A stretch of DNA of 20,124 nucleotides from a virus. The stretch is taken from the IMG/VR virus record IMGVR_UViG_3300027833_000269, positions 1 through 20,124 of that record; one strand, given 5' to 3'. Below are positions 6,986 to 14,593 of this stretch, one piece after another. The number at the start of each line of letters is the position of its first letter. The stretch's first letter is position 1. Below the pieces are notes generated by a model. That model did no database searches and was not told the origin of the DNA. It saw nothing but the letters and a program-made list of their open reading frames with translations. The translations under genes and the position numbers were made by a program.

Positions 6986-8082
6986 AGTTGCCGTAATTGG
7001 CGAACCGCAATAAGATTTCCTTTTTGAGCCGCTTCTTTCAGTTTCTTGACTTGATTGGATTCCGTTGTTTGCCGTGAGTTGCTAGCTGAGCTACCACTTA
7101 CTGCATTCTGAGGAACTTTTTTAGGAATAATAATTTTCTTTTTCCTAGTTGTTTTTGGTTTTACCATACTACTAGCCGCGTGTGCTAGTTGGTATTTTAA
7201 ACGAGCCATTAACGCTGGAGCAACTTTAGAAACGATAGCTAAGTCCTCGGACTGTATCATCTTTAAATACTCAGCGTAGGTGTCGGAGGAATCATCATTT
7301 AACCAAGAAAATTCTTCCTTGGATTTTAATTCTAATTCCCCTGCTTCCTTTTGGGCAACTTCTAGTTTCTTTAAATACTTTCTTTGCTTAGGCAATTCAT
7401 CGTATTTGTCTTGAAGACCAGAAATGTAGGTAACTACGTCAGAACGGCTATAATCTTTGCCGTCGTGCTCAAAGTTATCTTCATCACTAGCTAGCCAGTT
7501 TTGATAATATCGAATATGATTTTTGGTTTCCTTTTCAATTTCATCTAGCTTGTCATTACTTGTTATTGATGCTAGTCCGTTAGAAGGAATTATAATATTT
7601 TCGATTCCACTACTTAAAGCGGCATCCTTGCTTTCTAGTTGTCCCTTTAGCTCTTTGATCTGACTAGTGAGTTCTCCGATCCTCTTACCACTTCCGCTAC
7701 CCATTTTTTTGGCTAGCTCGCCCAGTTTTTCTGGGGGCAATATTTCCATTGCTTGTATAGCAATTTCGGATCTAGAGTCATCGTCTAGTTCATCCCAATC
7801 AATCTGTGAAAGAACGCCTTCGCTTTCCTTTGCCTCTTCAATAGTTTCCTCAACTTCCGTTTCTTCGGTTTCTTCCACTTCAGATGCCTCTTCTGTGGGT
7901 TGCTCCTCTTTAACTTCTTTTGATTCCTCTACCACTTCTGGCGTAGGAGTTAGCTTTTCCACTCTTGCTTGACGAATTTCGTCTAGCGTTTGCGGTTTGG
8001 CTTGTTCGACTGTCGATACTTCTTCTTGAAGGGCTGTATCGTTACCCTTAATTGCGGTTTCATCCATAATACTGTTCTGCAT
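6961..8082 (-). CDS. Probable capsid scaffolding protein, 373 residues
   Basis: The N-terminal 90 residues are extremely acidic (many EE, EV and EETEE runs), followed by a helical region with LAKKMGSGSGKRIGELTSQI, a coiled-coil-like middle (about 160-270, rich in Lys, Glu and Leu), and a basic C-terminus (KTTRKKKIIIPKKV, then KKLKEAAQKGNLIAVRQLRQL). An acidic helical protein with a basic C-terminal helix immediately before the capsid gene is the standard profile of a tailed-phage scaffold. No protease triad was seen, so it is not obviously a fused protease. An extended -10 promoter lies 30-40 bases upstream. There is no Shine-Dalgarno. Confidence 0.8.
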   Translation of the reverse strand: MQNSIMDETAIKGNDTALQEEVSTVEQAKPQTLDEIRQARVEKLTPTPEVVEESKEVKEEQPTEEASEVEETEETEVEETIEEAKESEGVLSQIDWDELDDDSRSEIAIQAMEILPPEKLGELAKKMGSGSGKRIGELTSQIKELKGQLESKDAALSSGIENIIIPSNGLASITSNDKLDEIEKETKNHIRYYQNWLASDEDNFEHDGKDYSRSDVVTYISGLQDKYDELPKQRKYLKKLEVAQKEAGELELKSKEEFSWLNDDSSDTYAEYLKMIQSEDLAIVSKVAPALMARLKYQLAHAASSMVKPKTTRKKKIIIPKKVPQNAVSGSSASNSRQTTESNQVKKLKEAAQKGNLIAVRQLRQLQINSRYQ

Positions 8083-8111
8083 TTTTACGCCAAGCAGTAG
8101 GGCGAGTTAGT

Positions 8112-8140
8112 ATTATAACACTTGGATATTATATGTTAAA
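8112..8140 (-). promoter_or_regulatory. Promoter before scaffold and capsid genes
   Basis: Minus strand GTGTTATAAT (8112-8121) contains TGTTATAAT, an extended -10 box. A weak -35, TTTAAC (8135-8140), sits exactly 17 bases away. The same GTGTTATAAT occurs before the portal gene and, as GTGTTACAAT, before the small terminase gene. Confidence 0.6.
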
Positions 8141-9302
8141 AATTATATCCGTATTTTTTTGCTATTTTTTTCCAACTGTCAGGAGTAGTCCTTTGGTTGG
8201 GGCTTTCAACCCTTGGTCTTGGTGTAGGTTTAGGTGTTGGTGTTGAAACTGGTGGAGTAACTCGTGCGGATGGTTTAGCTGGTGTAACCTTTTGCATAGA
8301 ATCCACCGATTGCTGTAGTTTATTTAATTCCCTTCGGACATTTTTACTATCTCCTTTGCCGACATAATAAGCCGCGCCCCCTACAATGGCAGGAGTGATT
8401 GATCCTTTTATTCCTTTGCCTGCAAGCCTAGCGGAACCTGTAACTGCTCCCTTGACCGCTTTTTTGGCGTTTCTACCTAGGTCTTTTCGGAATTGTTTTC
8501 TGCCAACGTCATAAGCTTCTTTGGCTTCTCTTCCGCCTCGAGGACCTTGAACTGGACCTTGTGGCTTACCCCTTGCATTAATGGCGGATTGTTCAGCACG
8601 AGTTGGAGGACCTTGAACTGGGCGTTGAGTCACGTTTGCATTTCTTGCTTTGTTTTTATAGAAATCTTGAGCTCCCTTTAGGTCACCCTTTTTTCCACCC
8701 ATAACAATTACATTGCCTTTGCTGTCTTTTCCGTATGCACCACCAGAAACGCCCTTGGGCTTAGTTGGTTTCTTAGCGGGTGTTTTAACGGGAGCCTTCT
8801 TAGCGGGTGTTTTAACGGGAGCCTTCTTAGCTACCTTCTTGACAGGTGTCTTAGCAGGAGCCTTTTTAACTGCCTTCTTTACGGGAACTTTTTTTACTGC
8901 TTTTTTTACTGGTGTCTTAACCGCTTTTTTGGCGGGAGTCTTTACTGGCTTTGCTCCAGCTTTAGAAATTTTAGTAATCTTTACATTGGGTGGCAAGACC
9001 CGATCATTCTTAAAACCCGCCTTAGATGCTTCCTTGGGTGTTTGTTTAACCGTGGATACTTTTTGTAAAGGGGGCTTGGGGCTAGTTGCAAGCTTGGGTG
9101 GGGGCGTTGCTTTTTTCTTAGCTAATGCGTTTAGCTCAGCTTTATTGTTAGCCTTATTAATGTCATTTTGCTTCTTTGTATTATAAGTCCTTTTGGGAGT
9201 AGTAGGCTTAGGAGCCCCAGTAGGCTTAACATTTTTAGTGTTTTTACCAGCTTTAATAACTCCGTCTAGTATTGTTTTAACTGCTTTTTTTCTTACACTC
9301 AT
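8136..9302 (-). CDS. Histone-H1-like lysine/alanine/proline-rich protein, 388 residues
   Basis: Residues 1-115 are basic and proline-rich. Residues 117-183 are a nearly pure series of KTPAKKAVK, KTPVKK and KAPVKTPAK units like the tails of histone H1 and bacterial H1-like proteins. Next comes a Gly/Lys segment (GAYGKDSKGNVIVMGGKKGD), two PVQGP units (228-253), a short apolar stretch GSITPAIVGGAAYYVG (300-315) that could touch a membrane or be buried, a short helix (321-335), a Pro/Thr hinge, and the ending DSWKKIAKKYGYNF. It lies between portal and scaffold genes, so a virion component that binds packaged DNA is a reasonable guess; a tether or ejection protein is another. The function is not established. 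Confidence 0.8.
   Translation of the reverse strand: MSVRKKAVKTILDGVIKAGKNTKNVKPTGAPKPTTPKRTYNTKKQNDINKANNKAELNALAKKKATPPPKLATSPKPPLQKVSTVKQTPKEASKAGFKNDRVLPPNVKITKISKAGAKPVKTPAKKAVKTPVKKAVKKVPVKKAVKKAPAKTPVKKVAKKAPVKTPAKKAPVKTPAKKPTKPKGVSGGAYGKDSKGNVIVMGGKKGDLKGAQDFYKNKARNANVTQRPVQGPPTRAEQSAINARGKPQGPVQGPRGGREAKEAYDVGRKQFRKDLGRNAKKAVKGAVTGSARLAGKGIKGSITPAIVGGAAYYVGKGDSKNVRRELNKLQQSVDSMQKVTPAKPSARVTPPVSTPTPKPTPRPRVESPNQRTTPDSWKKIAKKYGYNF
8770..8823 (-). repeat. Perfect 27-base tandem duplication inside the H1-like gene
   Basis: Two identical 27-base copies (8770-8796 and 8797-8823) each code nine residues of the KAPVKTPAK type. Identity at the DNA level, including silent sites, points to a recent slippage or unequal-crossover event, while neighbouring units are diverged. 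Confidence 0.85.
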
Positions 9303-9306
9303 TGGA

Positions 9307-9531
9307 TTATTTCTTGTAGATTGTTTTCATGGTTTCCACCTTGCCCTTAGCTGGTTGGATTTTTGGAATTTGACCTAGCTTGTTGGGGATGGTTCCCATG
9401 GAACCCATTGACTGAACGCCACCCTTGGATACTTGACCAGCACCACCGAGCATACCTTGCGTTGTTTTTTGATTTGCGCCCCCCGCAAGAAGACGGATTC
9501 CTTTTTGAAGTATTGATTTTCGTAATGACAT
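9307..9531 (-). CDS. Small Gly/Gln-rich basic protein, 74 residues
   Basis: The product starts MSLRKSILQKGIRLLAGG and continues with a low-complexity Gly, Gln, Met and Ser region (GMLGGAGQVSKGGVQSMGSM), ending KGKVETMKTIYKK. Apart from a short amphipathic N-terminal helix it looks disordered. The ATG overlaps the stop of the 96-residue gene (TAATG), and the stop lies 4 bases before the H1-like gene start. Its N-terminal style (MSLRKS-LQKG) resembles the MSVRKKAVKT of the next gene. No family was recognised. It is probably part of the same cluster of basic head-region proteins. Confidence 0.7.
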   Translation of the reverse strand: MSLRKSILQKGIRLLAGGANQKTTQGMLGGAGQVSKGGVQSMGSMGTIPNKLGQIPKIQPAKGKVETMKTIYKK

Positions 9532-9821
9532 TAGTATTTTCCTCGTTTAGATTTTGGTGATGATTTTTTGCTTCCGCCTTTACCAGCCCAGAGCTTAGTG
9601 CAAGCTAAATGTTTTGCCGTTCCCCATTTTGCAGATGAGCATTTGTGCCTAGCTTTAAAGTTCTTTCGTGCGGCTGGTGAATAGTTGTGACCGTATCCTG
9701 TTGCTCCAGCGTGAACTAGCTTTTTTTTGCCAGCTTTGCAGTAGAGTTTCATTATCTTTTTGCCAGAACGAGAACTCTTTCGAGTCTCTCCGCAACTCAT
9801 ACTGGATTTAGTGCTAGCCAT
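9531..9821 (-). CDS. Basic cysteine-containing phage protein, 96 residues
   Basis: The protein is rich in Lys, Ser, Gly and Ala, with Cys at four places (SMSCGE, LYCKAG, HKCSS, LACTK). Its core, KLVHAGATGYGHNYSPAARK then NFKARHKCSS and GTAKHLACTKLW, resembles a family of short marine-phage and algal-virus proteins that share a KLVHFGA-GY and KARH-C pattern, as I recall. Cys/His spacing might allow metal binding but does not form a standard zinc finger. It overlaps the start region of the previous gene by 8 bases. The function is unknown; nucleic-acid binding is likely from its charge. Confidence 0.75.
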   Translation of the reverse strand: MASTKSSMSCGETRKSSRSGKKIMKLYCKAGKKKLVHAGATGYGHNYSPAARKNFKARHKCSSAKWGTAKHLACTKLWAGKGGSKKSSPKSKRGKY

Positions 9822-10044
9822 CTTTCTGGGGTGTTAGAATTTTTAGTAAATAATCGTCTTCTATCATACCACCAATTATTTTAGCATCCGCACGTTCACC
9901 TGAGTCTAAACCTTGTTCTAGGGCTTGAAACTTTGTTTCTCGGCAATCCTCTATAAAGCTTAAAATAAACTGATACTGATCGAGTTTAGAGAGATATTTT
10001 ACGGCTTCAACTAGGTTGTCTACTGGTTTTACGTTATTCGACAT
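9814..10044 (-). CDS. Hypothetical small helical protein, 76 residues
   Basis: The product is acidic and predicted largely helical (LVEAVKYLSKLDQYQFILSF, then ECRETKF-type helix, ending GGMIEDDYLLKILTPQKDG). A strong ribosome site GGAGGAATAAA precedes its ATG. The start lies 2 bases after the portal stop, and its 3' end overlaps the next start. No family was recognised. Placed directly after the portal gene, it could be a head assembly chaperone or accessory protein, but the sequence does not decide. Confidence 0.72.
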   Translation of the reverse strand: MSNNVKPVDNLVEAVKYLSKLDQYQFILSFIEDCRETKFQALEQGLDSGERADAKIIGGMIEDDYLLKILTPQKDG

Positions 10045-10045
10045 T

Positions 10046-12136
10046 TTATTCCTCCATACCTTGAGTATTTACTGAGCCCATTTGTGCGGGAGCAGTTCCA
10101 AGTTTTCCAATTTCTGCATTCTGTTGTTGAACAACTTGTTGCTGATATTGAGCCGCATAATTTTGTATATTAGTAGCAAAGCTAGGATCACTCTGGATCC
10201 TTGCCTGTATGCCTTCTTGTGAAGTGTATTCCTGTATAACTTGCATAGCTATATCACCACCATTGGGTCTAGCACCAACAGGGATACCCGCAAAAATCTT
10301 AGTAAGATCATCAGTAATGTTTTTAACCATTTCTTCCTGACCCTGACCTTCGGGCTGAATAATCATGTCAGCAATACTTGGGTCAATTGCATTAACAGCT
10401 AGTTGCTCAGCCGCTTGTAGGTTAAATGTATTGCTTGGGGATGTTCTAGCTAATTGTAGAATAGCATCTATCTTTGCTTTCATTACATCTGGGTCTTGGT
10501 TTTGAACATCAAAAGAAATGCATATATCTATTTCTTCGTCCTCTGGGGACTTGTAGATAACCATTTCATTTGGGTATCCAGTAACCCGAAAGAATTTTTC
10601 ATCTGGTCCAAATACCAAGAATGCCTTGTAGGCTTTCTTTAATATGCTAGAGCAGTGTGTTAAAAACTTGTCAATAAAAAACTGCTGGCGTTGGGAGGAC
10701 AACTCATTGGATGAATTTAATCCAACTAAATCCATGGCTTCCTGCTGAACGTATTTTTCTAGCTGGCTAGCTATGCCCGATGTATTCGGAACATTCATGT
10801 ATTCAAACTTGTCGTTTGCCCTTACGCCAATCCAAGCACCAGCACCCATTTGAGCTGGGGCGCGACCCACGGGGTGAAGCAGTGGAGGAGCAACAGCTAA
10901 AGCCATTTGATCGCTCCATCCGTCACGAAGTGTCTTCATTGCTTTTTGTGGACCACGAAGAAGATCACCGAATGTATTTACATCGTATAATCTTTTACCA
11001 GCGTTGCTAATCCTGCTAAACACGAAGGGGTATTCGTCATACCCAGAAAGTAGCTCGTTGCTCAAGTACCCATCAGTTAACCTTGGATTCCATATAGTTA
11101 CATAAATGCCCTCGGAGTTGCTCTTGGGGTCAATTAATCTTCGGTATGTATATACAACTTCAATAAGATCCTTGGAATCAACCATTCCGTTCATTCCATA
11201 CGTAGAACCCCCTCGGGCTTGTGATGATCTAAGAGTTGAAAAGCTAGTCTGGCTTAAACCAGAGGAATCAGATCCCCTGTGTTCCTCTATGAGTTCTCCC
11301 GCTACACCAGCGTCCCATCCTTTGGTTTCCACGCAGTTTTCAATTTCTTGTGGGGTAAGGAATGTTCGCATATGAACTCGGGGAGATCGTTGAAGATCCG
11401 TAACATAGCTAGGGATAACAATATCAATATCAGGAAATTTTGTTTCCACGAAGGGTCTTGAGACATCTTTTTTAGCTACAGGTATCTTAGCTATACCAAA
11501 ATCCCTTAGTTCTTTTAGGGCTGATTTTGCTTTTGGAACATCTACGTAATCAAACATATCAGTCATCATTACGATAGTTTCTTCATCGCGATTTTCATCT
11601 GCAAGGAGATCATAGAGTTCTGGAGCAATTTCCTCAATTAACTCTAGGTTAAACTCTTCTTCGTGAGTTCTGGATTTCATCTCCCAGTCCACGTATGTAA
11701 TAGCTATTCCTTTTTCTAAAAGGTTGTTGGCGGCTATTTCGCATTCGCGTTTAAAATCACGAATATAAGTTTTTTGCATATACTTCAAAAAAGAAGATAT
11801 GATGCCAGCTTGTTTAACATCTGAGGACTCAATGGGATACGCTCGTATGTTACTACGGGATAGTGCGTTCATCATCATACCAACATAGGTTGATATGCAT
11901 TGTTCAATTAAGCGAACCTCCGTGTCGGAAGCTCCCGCCCAAGGGAAAGCCTCATCTCCACTTTTGGTCAGCTGTGCATTCTTGCCTAGCCACTCCGCAT
12001 TGCGGTTGTTATAGCTGTCCTGACATTGAGAAACATAAGCACTTAGATCTGTTACATCAGCATCGTAGTCGCGTTTTATTTCATTTATATCTGGCTCGGA
12101 TGTTACGTAATATGCTTCTAGCTCTTTGTCGTCCAT
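10046..12136 (-). CDS. Phage portal protein, 696 residues
   Basis: The portal is the dodecameric ring at the DNA entry vertex. The call rests on length (typical portals are about 450-750 residues), position between terminase and scaffold/capsid genes, and composition: an N-terminal region with FPWAGASDTEVRLIEQCIST, a helix pair around SFLKYMQKTYIRDFKRECE, a long mixed middle with 'GYDEYPFVFSRISN', a helical stem region (ALAVAPPLLHPVGRAPAQMG onward), and a Gln-rich C-terminus (YAAQYQQQVVQQQNAE) as in many portals with a barrel or crown. No other large head gene in the window could fill the role. A GTGTTATAAT promoter box precedes it. Confidence 0.85.
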   Translation of the reverse strand: MDDKELEAYYVTSEPDINEIKRDYDADVTDLSAYVSQCQDSYNNRNAEWLGKNAQLTKSGDEAFPWAGASDTEVRLIEQCISTYVGMMMNALSRSNIRAYPIESSDVKQAGIISSFLKYMQKTYIRDFKRECEIAANNLLEKGIAITYVDWEMKSRTHEEEFNLELIEEIAPELYDLLADENRDEETIVMMTDMFDYVDVPKAKSALKELRDFGIAKIPVAKKDVSRPFVETKFPDIDIVIPSYVTDLQRSPRVHMRTFLTPQEIENCVETKGWDAGVAGELIEEHRGSDSSGLSQTSFSTLRSSQARGGSTYGMNGMVDSKDLIEVVYTYRRLIDPKSNSEGIYVTIWNPRLTDGYLSNELLSGYDEYPFVFSRISNAGKRLYDVNTFGDLLRGPQKAMKTLRDGWSDQMALAVAPPLLHPVGRAPAQMGAGAWIGVRANDKFEYMNVPNTSGIASQLEKYVQQEAMDLVGLNSSNELSSQRQQFFIDKFLTHCSSILKKAYKAFLVFGPDEKFFRVTGYPNEMVIYKSPEDEEIDICISFDVQNQDPDVMKAKIDAILQLARTSPSNTFNLQAAEQLAVNAIDPSIADMIIQPEGQGQEEMVKNITDDLTKIFAGIPVGARPNGGDIAMQVIQEYTSQEGIQARIQSDPSFATNIQNYAAQYQQQVVQQQNAEIGKLGTAPAQMGSVNTQGMEE

Positions 12137-12146
12137 AAATCAGTAA

Positions 12147-12156
12147 ATTATAACAC
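12147..12156 (-). promoter_or_regulatory. Extended -10 box before the portal gene
   Basis: Minus strand GTGTTATAAT lies 11 bases upstream of the portal start codon, in the 28-base gap after the preceding gene. It holds the extended -10 TGTTATAAT but no good -35. The word is identical to that before the scaffold gene. Confidence 0.5.
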
Positions 12157-12164
12157 AAGTTTAT

Positions 12165-12401
12165 TTATTTAGTTAGTCTTATTTTGATGTTGTTTAAAAA
12201 AGTGGTATACCACTGGTAGTCCCTAGCAATCATATTTAAAAAATTGTCCAAAGGGATTTCTTCATATATTTCGTTGTTCGCCCTATACAATATCTCCCAA
12301 TCAACAAATGCGCTGGAGTGTTTGCTTGCAAAGCGTTTAAAGTTTTTTTTGTCGATTGAGCTCTCTTTGTAATATGATTTCATGCCTATAGAACTTTTCA
12401 T
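12165..12401 (-). CDS. Hypothetical small protein, 78 residues, overlapping the HTH gene
   Basis: The product is basic at its N-terminus (MKSSIGMKSYYKESSIDKKN) and aromatic later (FVDWEILYRANNEIYEEI, YQWYTTFLNNIKIRLTK). I take ATG at 12401; a TTG at 12413 would add four residues and ATG at 12383 would remove six. With any of these it overlaps the end of the HTH gene in another frame by about 47-77 bases, which is larger than the other overlaps here. That weakens the call, but the stretch 12165-12336 has no other gene. No family was recognised. Confidence 0.5.
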   Translation of the reverse strand: MKSSIGMKSYYKESSIDKKNFKRFASKHSSAFVDWEILYRANNEIYEEIPLDNFLNMIARDYQWYTTFLNNIKIRLTK

Positions 12402-12744
12402 TACTTTTTTCAATTTCTTGTGCCTTAAAGATTAAGTTGGGTCTCATGGTGGATCTGTGAGTTGGGGGTATTGCTACAATTATTTTTTTTGGAGATTTTC
12501 CAAATAGTTTGCACTCCCAGAAGAAGTCATTGCTACAAGGTCTAAGGCACTGAACTTTTACAAGTTTGGGCTCTAGTATACTATCATCCTCCTTTTTAAG
12601 GTAATCCTCAATTTTCTTAACACCCTTCGGGGTCAAACTTTTTGTTTCTTCGCAGAAGTCATCTTCATCGCAATGTTTCTTGCGTATTTGACCAACCCTC
12701 TGCGGTGTAATTCCGTATTTTTCTGCTAATTCTTTTTGTTTCAT
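12337..12744 (-). CDS. Helix-turn-helix DNA-binding protein, 135 residues
   Basis: The N-terminus MKQKELAEKYGITPQRVGQI is a textbook helix-turn-helix (ELAEKYGITPQRVGQIRKK, residues 4-22). A second short helical part (LTPKGVKKIEDYL) follows, then a beta-rich C-terminal half with QCLRPCSNDFFWECKLFG and a basic tail. The gene overlaps the large terminase stop by one base (TAATG) and has a strong ribosome site AGGAGGATAC. It could regulate the structural arm or act in packaging-site recognition. Its position inside the late operon is unusual for a repressor. The target site is unknown. Confidence 0.78.
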   Translation of the reverse strand: MKQKELAEKYGITPQRVGQIRKKHCDEDDFCEETKSLTPKGVKKIEDYLKKEDDSILEPKLVKVQCLRPCSNDFFWECKLFGKSPKKIIVAIPPTHRSTMRPNLIFKAQEIEKSNEKFYRHEIILQRELNRQKKL

Positions 12745-14393
12745 TAGTATCCTCCTGTTAATCTTTGTTGTGTAAAATCTAGTTCGGTGTAGTGAATCGG
12801 ACCATCTCCCGCATTCGACATACGTAGGTATCTGATTAAGTCAAAGAAATCCTTTAGAGCTTCGTCTGACTTTCCTTGTGCGTTGTAGTTAATAAGGCTG
12901 TCTATTAAATTCCCGCAGGATTCATGTATAAAGCACTTGGGTCGATTTACTTCGTCCAATTCGTAGTTTGGATTGTAGCTAAACCATTCGTCCAGTGCCT
13001 GTATACCCACCTGCTCTTGTCTTCCATCCGAGGGGACAAATTCAAATTCGTATTCAGAAAAAGAAGCAAAGAGATCCAGATTGTTTTCATTTTCTCTGGC
13101 AAAATATCTAGAGTCCCCTATGCGTTCAAATACTTCTATTCCCAAATCTTCCTCTATTTCGTTGAACAGAGCGCAATAACCCTGTATATCAAACCCGATC
13201 TTTTTGGAAGCGGGACCATACCTCCATTTTTCTCCAAACAAAGCCCACTCCCCGTAGGATTCCCTGTCGGGGAACTCTTTGCTGATATATATCTCTCCAT
13301 ATTCATTAACGGAAGCCCATATGGCGCAGAAGTTTCTGTTACCCGCGGGGTCAACTACTTGGTAATGAGTGAACCCCTCCGTTGTTATATCTGGAAAAGT
13401 CCAGCCCTCGGAGTTTTCTTCTTCTCCTAGAACTTGGACTTCGGTGGAGAACAAAGGGAGGAGTGATGTGATGCTCTTGACGGGTATTCCGTAAGCACGA
13501 ACCATTATCTCTTCGTCTGGTCTGCCAATGAGATCCTTCTTTATACGTTCATATCCCCCAAAGGGGTTTTCATCGGAGTGAAGGTAAACTACGGAGGCAT
13601 CTCTGGCTGGGGCATACTGGACTACGGGAACTTCGACTCCTCCTAGGAGTTCAGCGGGCTTAGTAGCTAGGGTTCTTGCATCCCTTTGGTATTCAGCTAC
13701 AAAGGGAGTGAATCCGTCAATGGGAGTAAATCCCAACAGCATCTTGGAGTTCCGTGTAGCTAAGCGAAATCGTAGAGTGTTGACCAAAGCGGCATCCCCT
13801 AGGTATTCGTCTAGCCATGATCCAATATTTAAATCTGGATTGTTCTTGAATCCGAATTCAAATCCCTCTAGGATTGTCTGGTTGTTAGAGAACTGAGTAT
13901 AAGTTTTGAAGTCCACTCGGGTTCTGGTGTCTGGGAAGATAAAGCTACTGCCAGTAAAGCCATTCTGCATACTGAAGTTAATGTAGCCCTCGATGCTCTT
14001 TGTTTTTTTCTTGAACTCCTTGGGCATCATCTCCCAGATTGAGGCTTGCTGAACCTTAACGGAGGTGTCAGCATTCTGGCTAAAGCAGACTATGTGACCA
14101 TCTTGGTTTTTTGTAACGGCTTCCATTACTAGTTTGGCGCAACCCGTGGTCTTTCCAGATCTATTACCCCCTAGGGCTAGAACCTCATTGTATTCCATTA
14201 ATCCCTGCCGAATCCTATCCCAACCCGCTAGGTCGAACCCATGCCTCAGGGGATCATCCTGAGATGCCTTTATAAGCCCCTCACGTGCCCTGTAGAGCTC
14301 TTCAAGAGCCTTGGGGTCACTCTCCCCTAGGAGAAGGATTTCTTCGTCTGTAGGGGCTTCTATGAGGGGATGCGGTGTAAATAGTAATTCCAT
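12744..14393 (-). CDS. terL: Terminase large subunit, 549 residues
   Basis: This is the DNA packaging motor. The ATPase domain has Walker A GGNRSGKT at residues 75-82 and Walker B with catalytic acid LNIGSWLDE at 188-196, followed by a coupling-like segment LLGFTPIDG (219-227). The C-terminal RNase-H-like nuclease begins with YQVVDPAG (Asp348 as the likely first metal ligand), continues through IGFDIQGYCALFNEI, and has a late acid pair in DFFDLIRYL. Length is usual for the family. The start overlaps the stop of the 66-residue gene (TAATG) behind GAGGAAGAAG. The call is secure from motifs and from the adjacent small subunit. Confidence 0.95.
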   Translation of the reverse strand: MELLFTPHPLIEAPTDEEILLLGESDPKALEELYRAREGLIKASQDDPLRHGFDLAGWDRIRQGLMEYNEVLALGGNRSGKTTGCAKLVMEAVTKNQDGHIVCFSQNADTSVKVQQASIWEMMPKEFKKKTKSIEGYINFSMQNGFTGSSFIFPDTRTRVDFKTYTQFSNNQTILEGFEFGFKNNPDLNIGSWLDEYLGDAALVNTLRFRLATRNSKMLLGFTPIDGFTPFVAEYQRDARTLATKPAELLGGVEVPVVQYAPARDASVVYLHSDENPFGGYERIKKDLIGRPDEEIMVRAYGIPVKSITSLLPLFSTEVQVLGEEENSEGWTFPDITTEGFTHYQVVDPAGNRNFCAIWASVNEYGEIYISKEFPDRESYGEWALFGEKWRYGPASKKIGFDIQGYCALFNEIEEDLGIEVFERIGDSRYFARENENNLDLFASFSEYEFEFVPSDGRQEQVGIQALDEWFSYNPNYELDEVNRPKCFIHESCGNLIDSLINYNAQGKSDEALKDFFDLIRYLRMSNAGDGPIHYTELDFTQQRLTGGY

Positions 14394-14593
14394 TAATCTT
14401 CTTCCTCATCCCAGATTACTTCCACTGAATCATCTCTGAAATCCAGAGAGGCTTCTCTTAGAAGCATTCTAGCTACGGAAACCGTAGTGTAGTCCGATTG
14501 AACCTCTCCCTCCTCGTCAAGAACTACTATTAGATAGTTGGGGTAGTATTCTCCGAGTATCTCTTTTAGCTTAGCTAGGATCTCCTCCTCCAT
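14393..14593 (-). CDS. Small acidic protein between the terminase genes, 66 residues
   Basis: The product is strongly acidic (MEEEILAKLKEILGEYYPNY at the start and VEVIWDEEED at the end), with an alpha-beta pattern: one helix, a strand LIVVLDEE, another helix (SVARMLLREAS), then a strand. A clear ribosome site GAGGAGG precedes the ATG. It overlaps the small terminase 3' end by 23 bases and the large terminase start by one base, so all three are probably translated in a coupled way. No family was recognised. A packaging accessory or modulator is an inference from position. Confidence 0.75.
   Translation of the reverse strand: MEEEILAKLKEILGEYYPNYLIVVLDEEGEVQSDYTTVSVARMLLREASLDFRDDSVEVIWDEEED

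Noticed and set aside
8713-9186. Plus-strand frame of 157 codons that looks like a membrane protein
   Set aside because: It is the antisense of the Lys/Ala/Pro repeats of the H1-like gene, which forces Phe, Leu, Gly and Ala; no ribosome site.
12924-13430. Plus-strand frame of 168 codons within terL
   Set aside because: It lies opposite the terminase nuclease domain, whose motifs are intact, and has no start signal.
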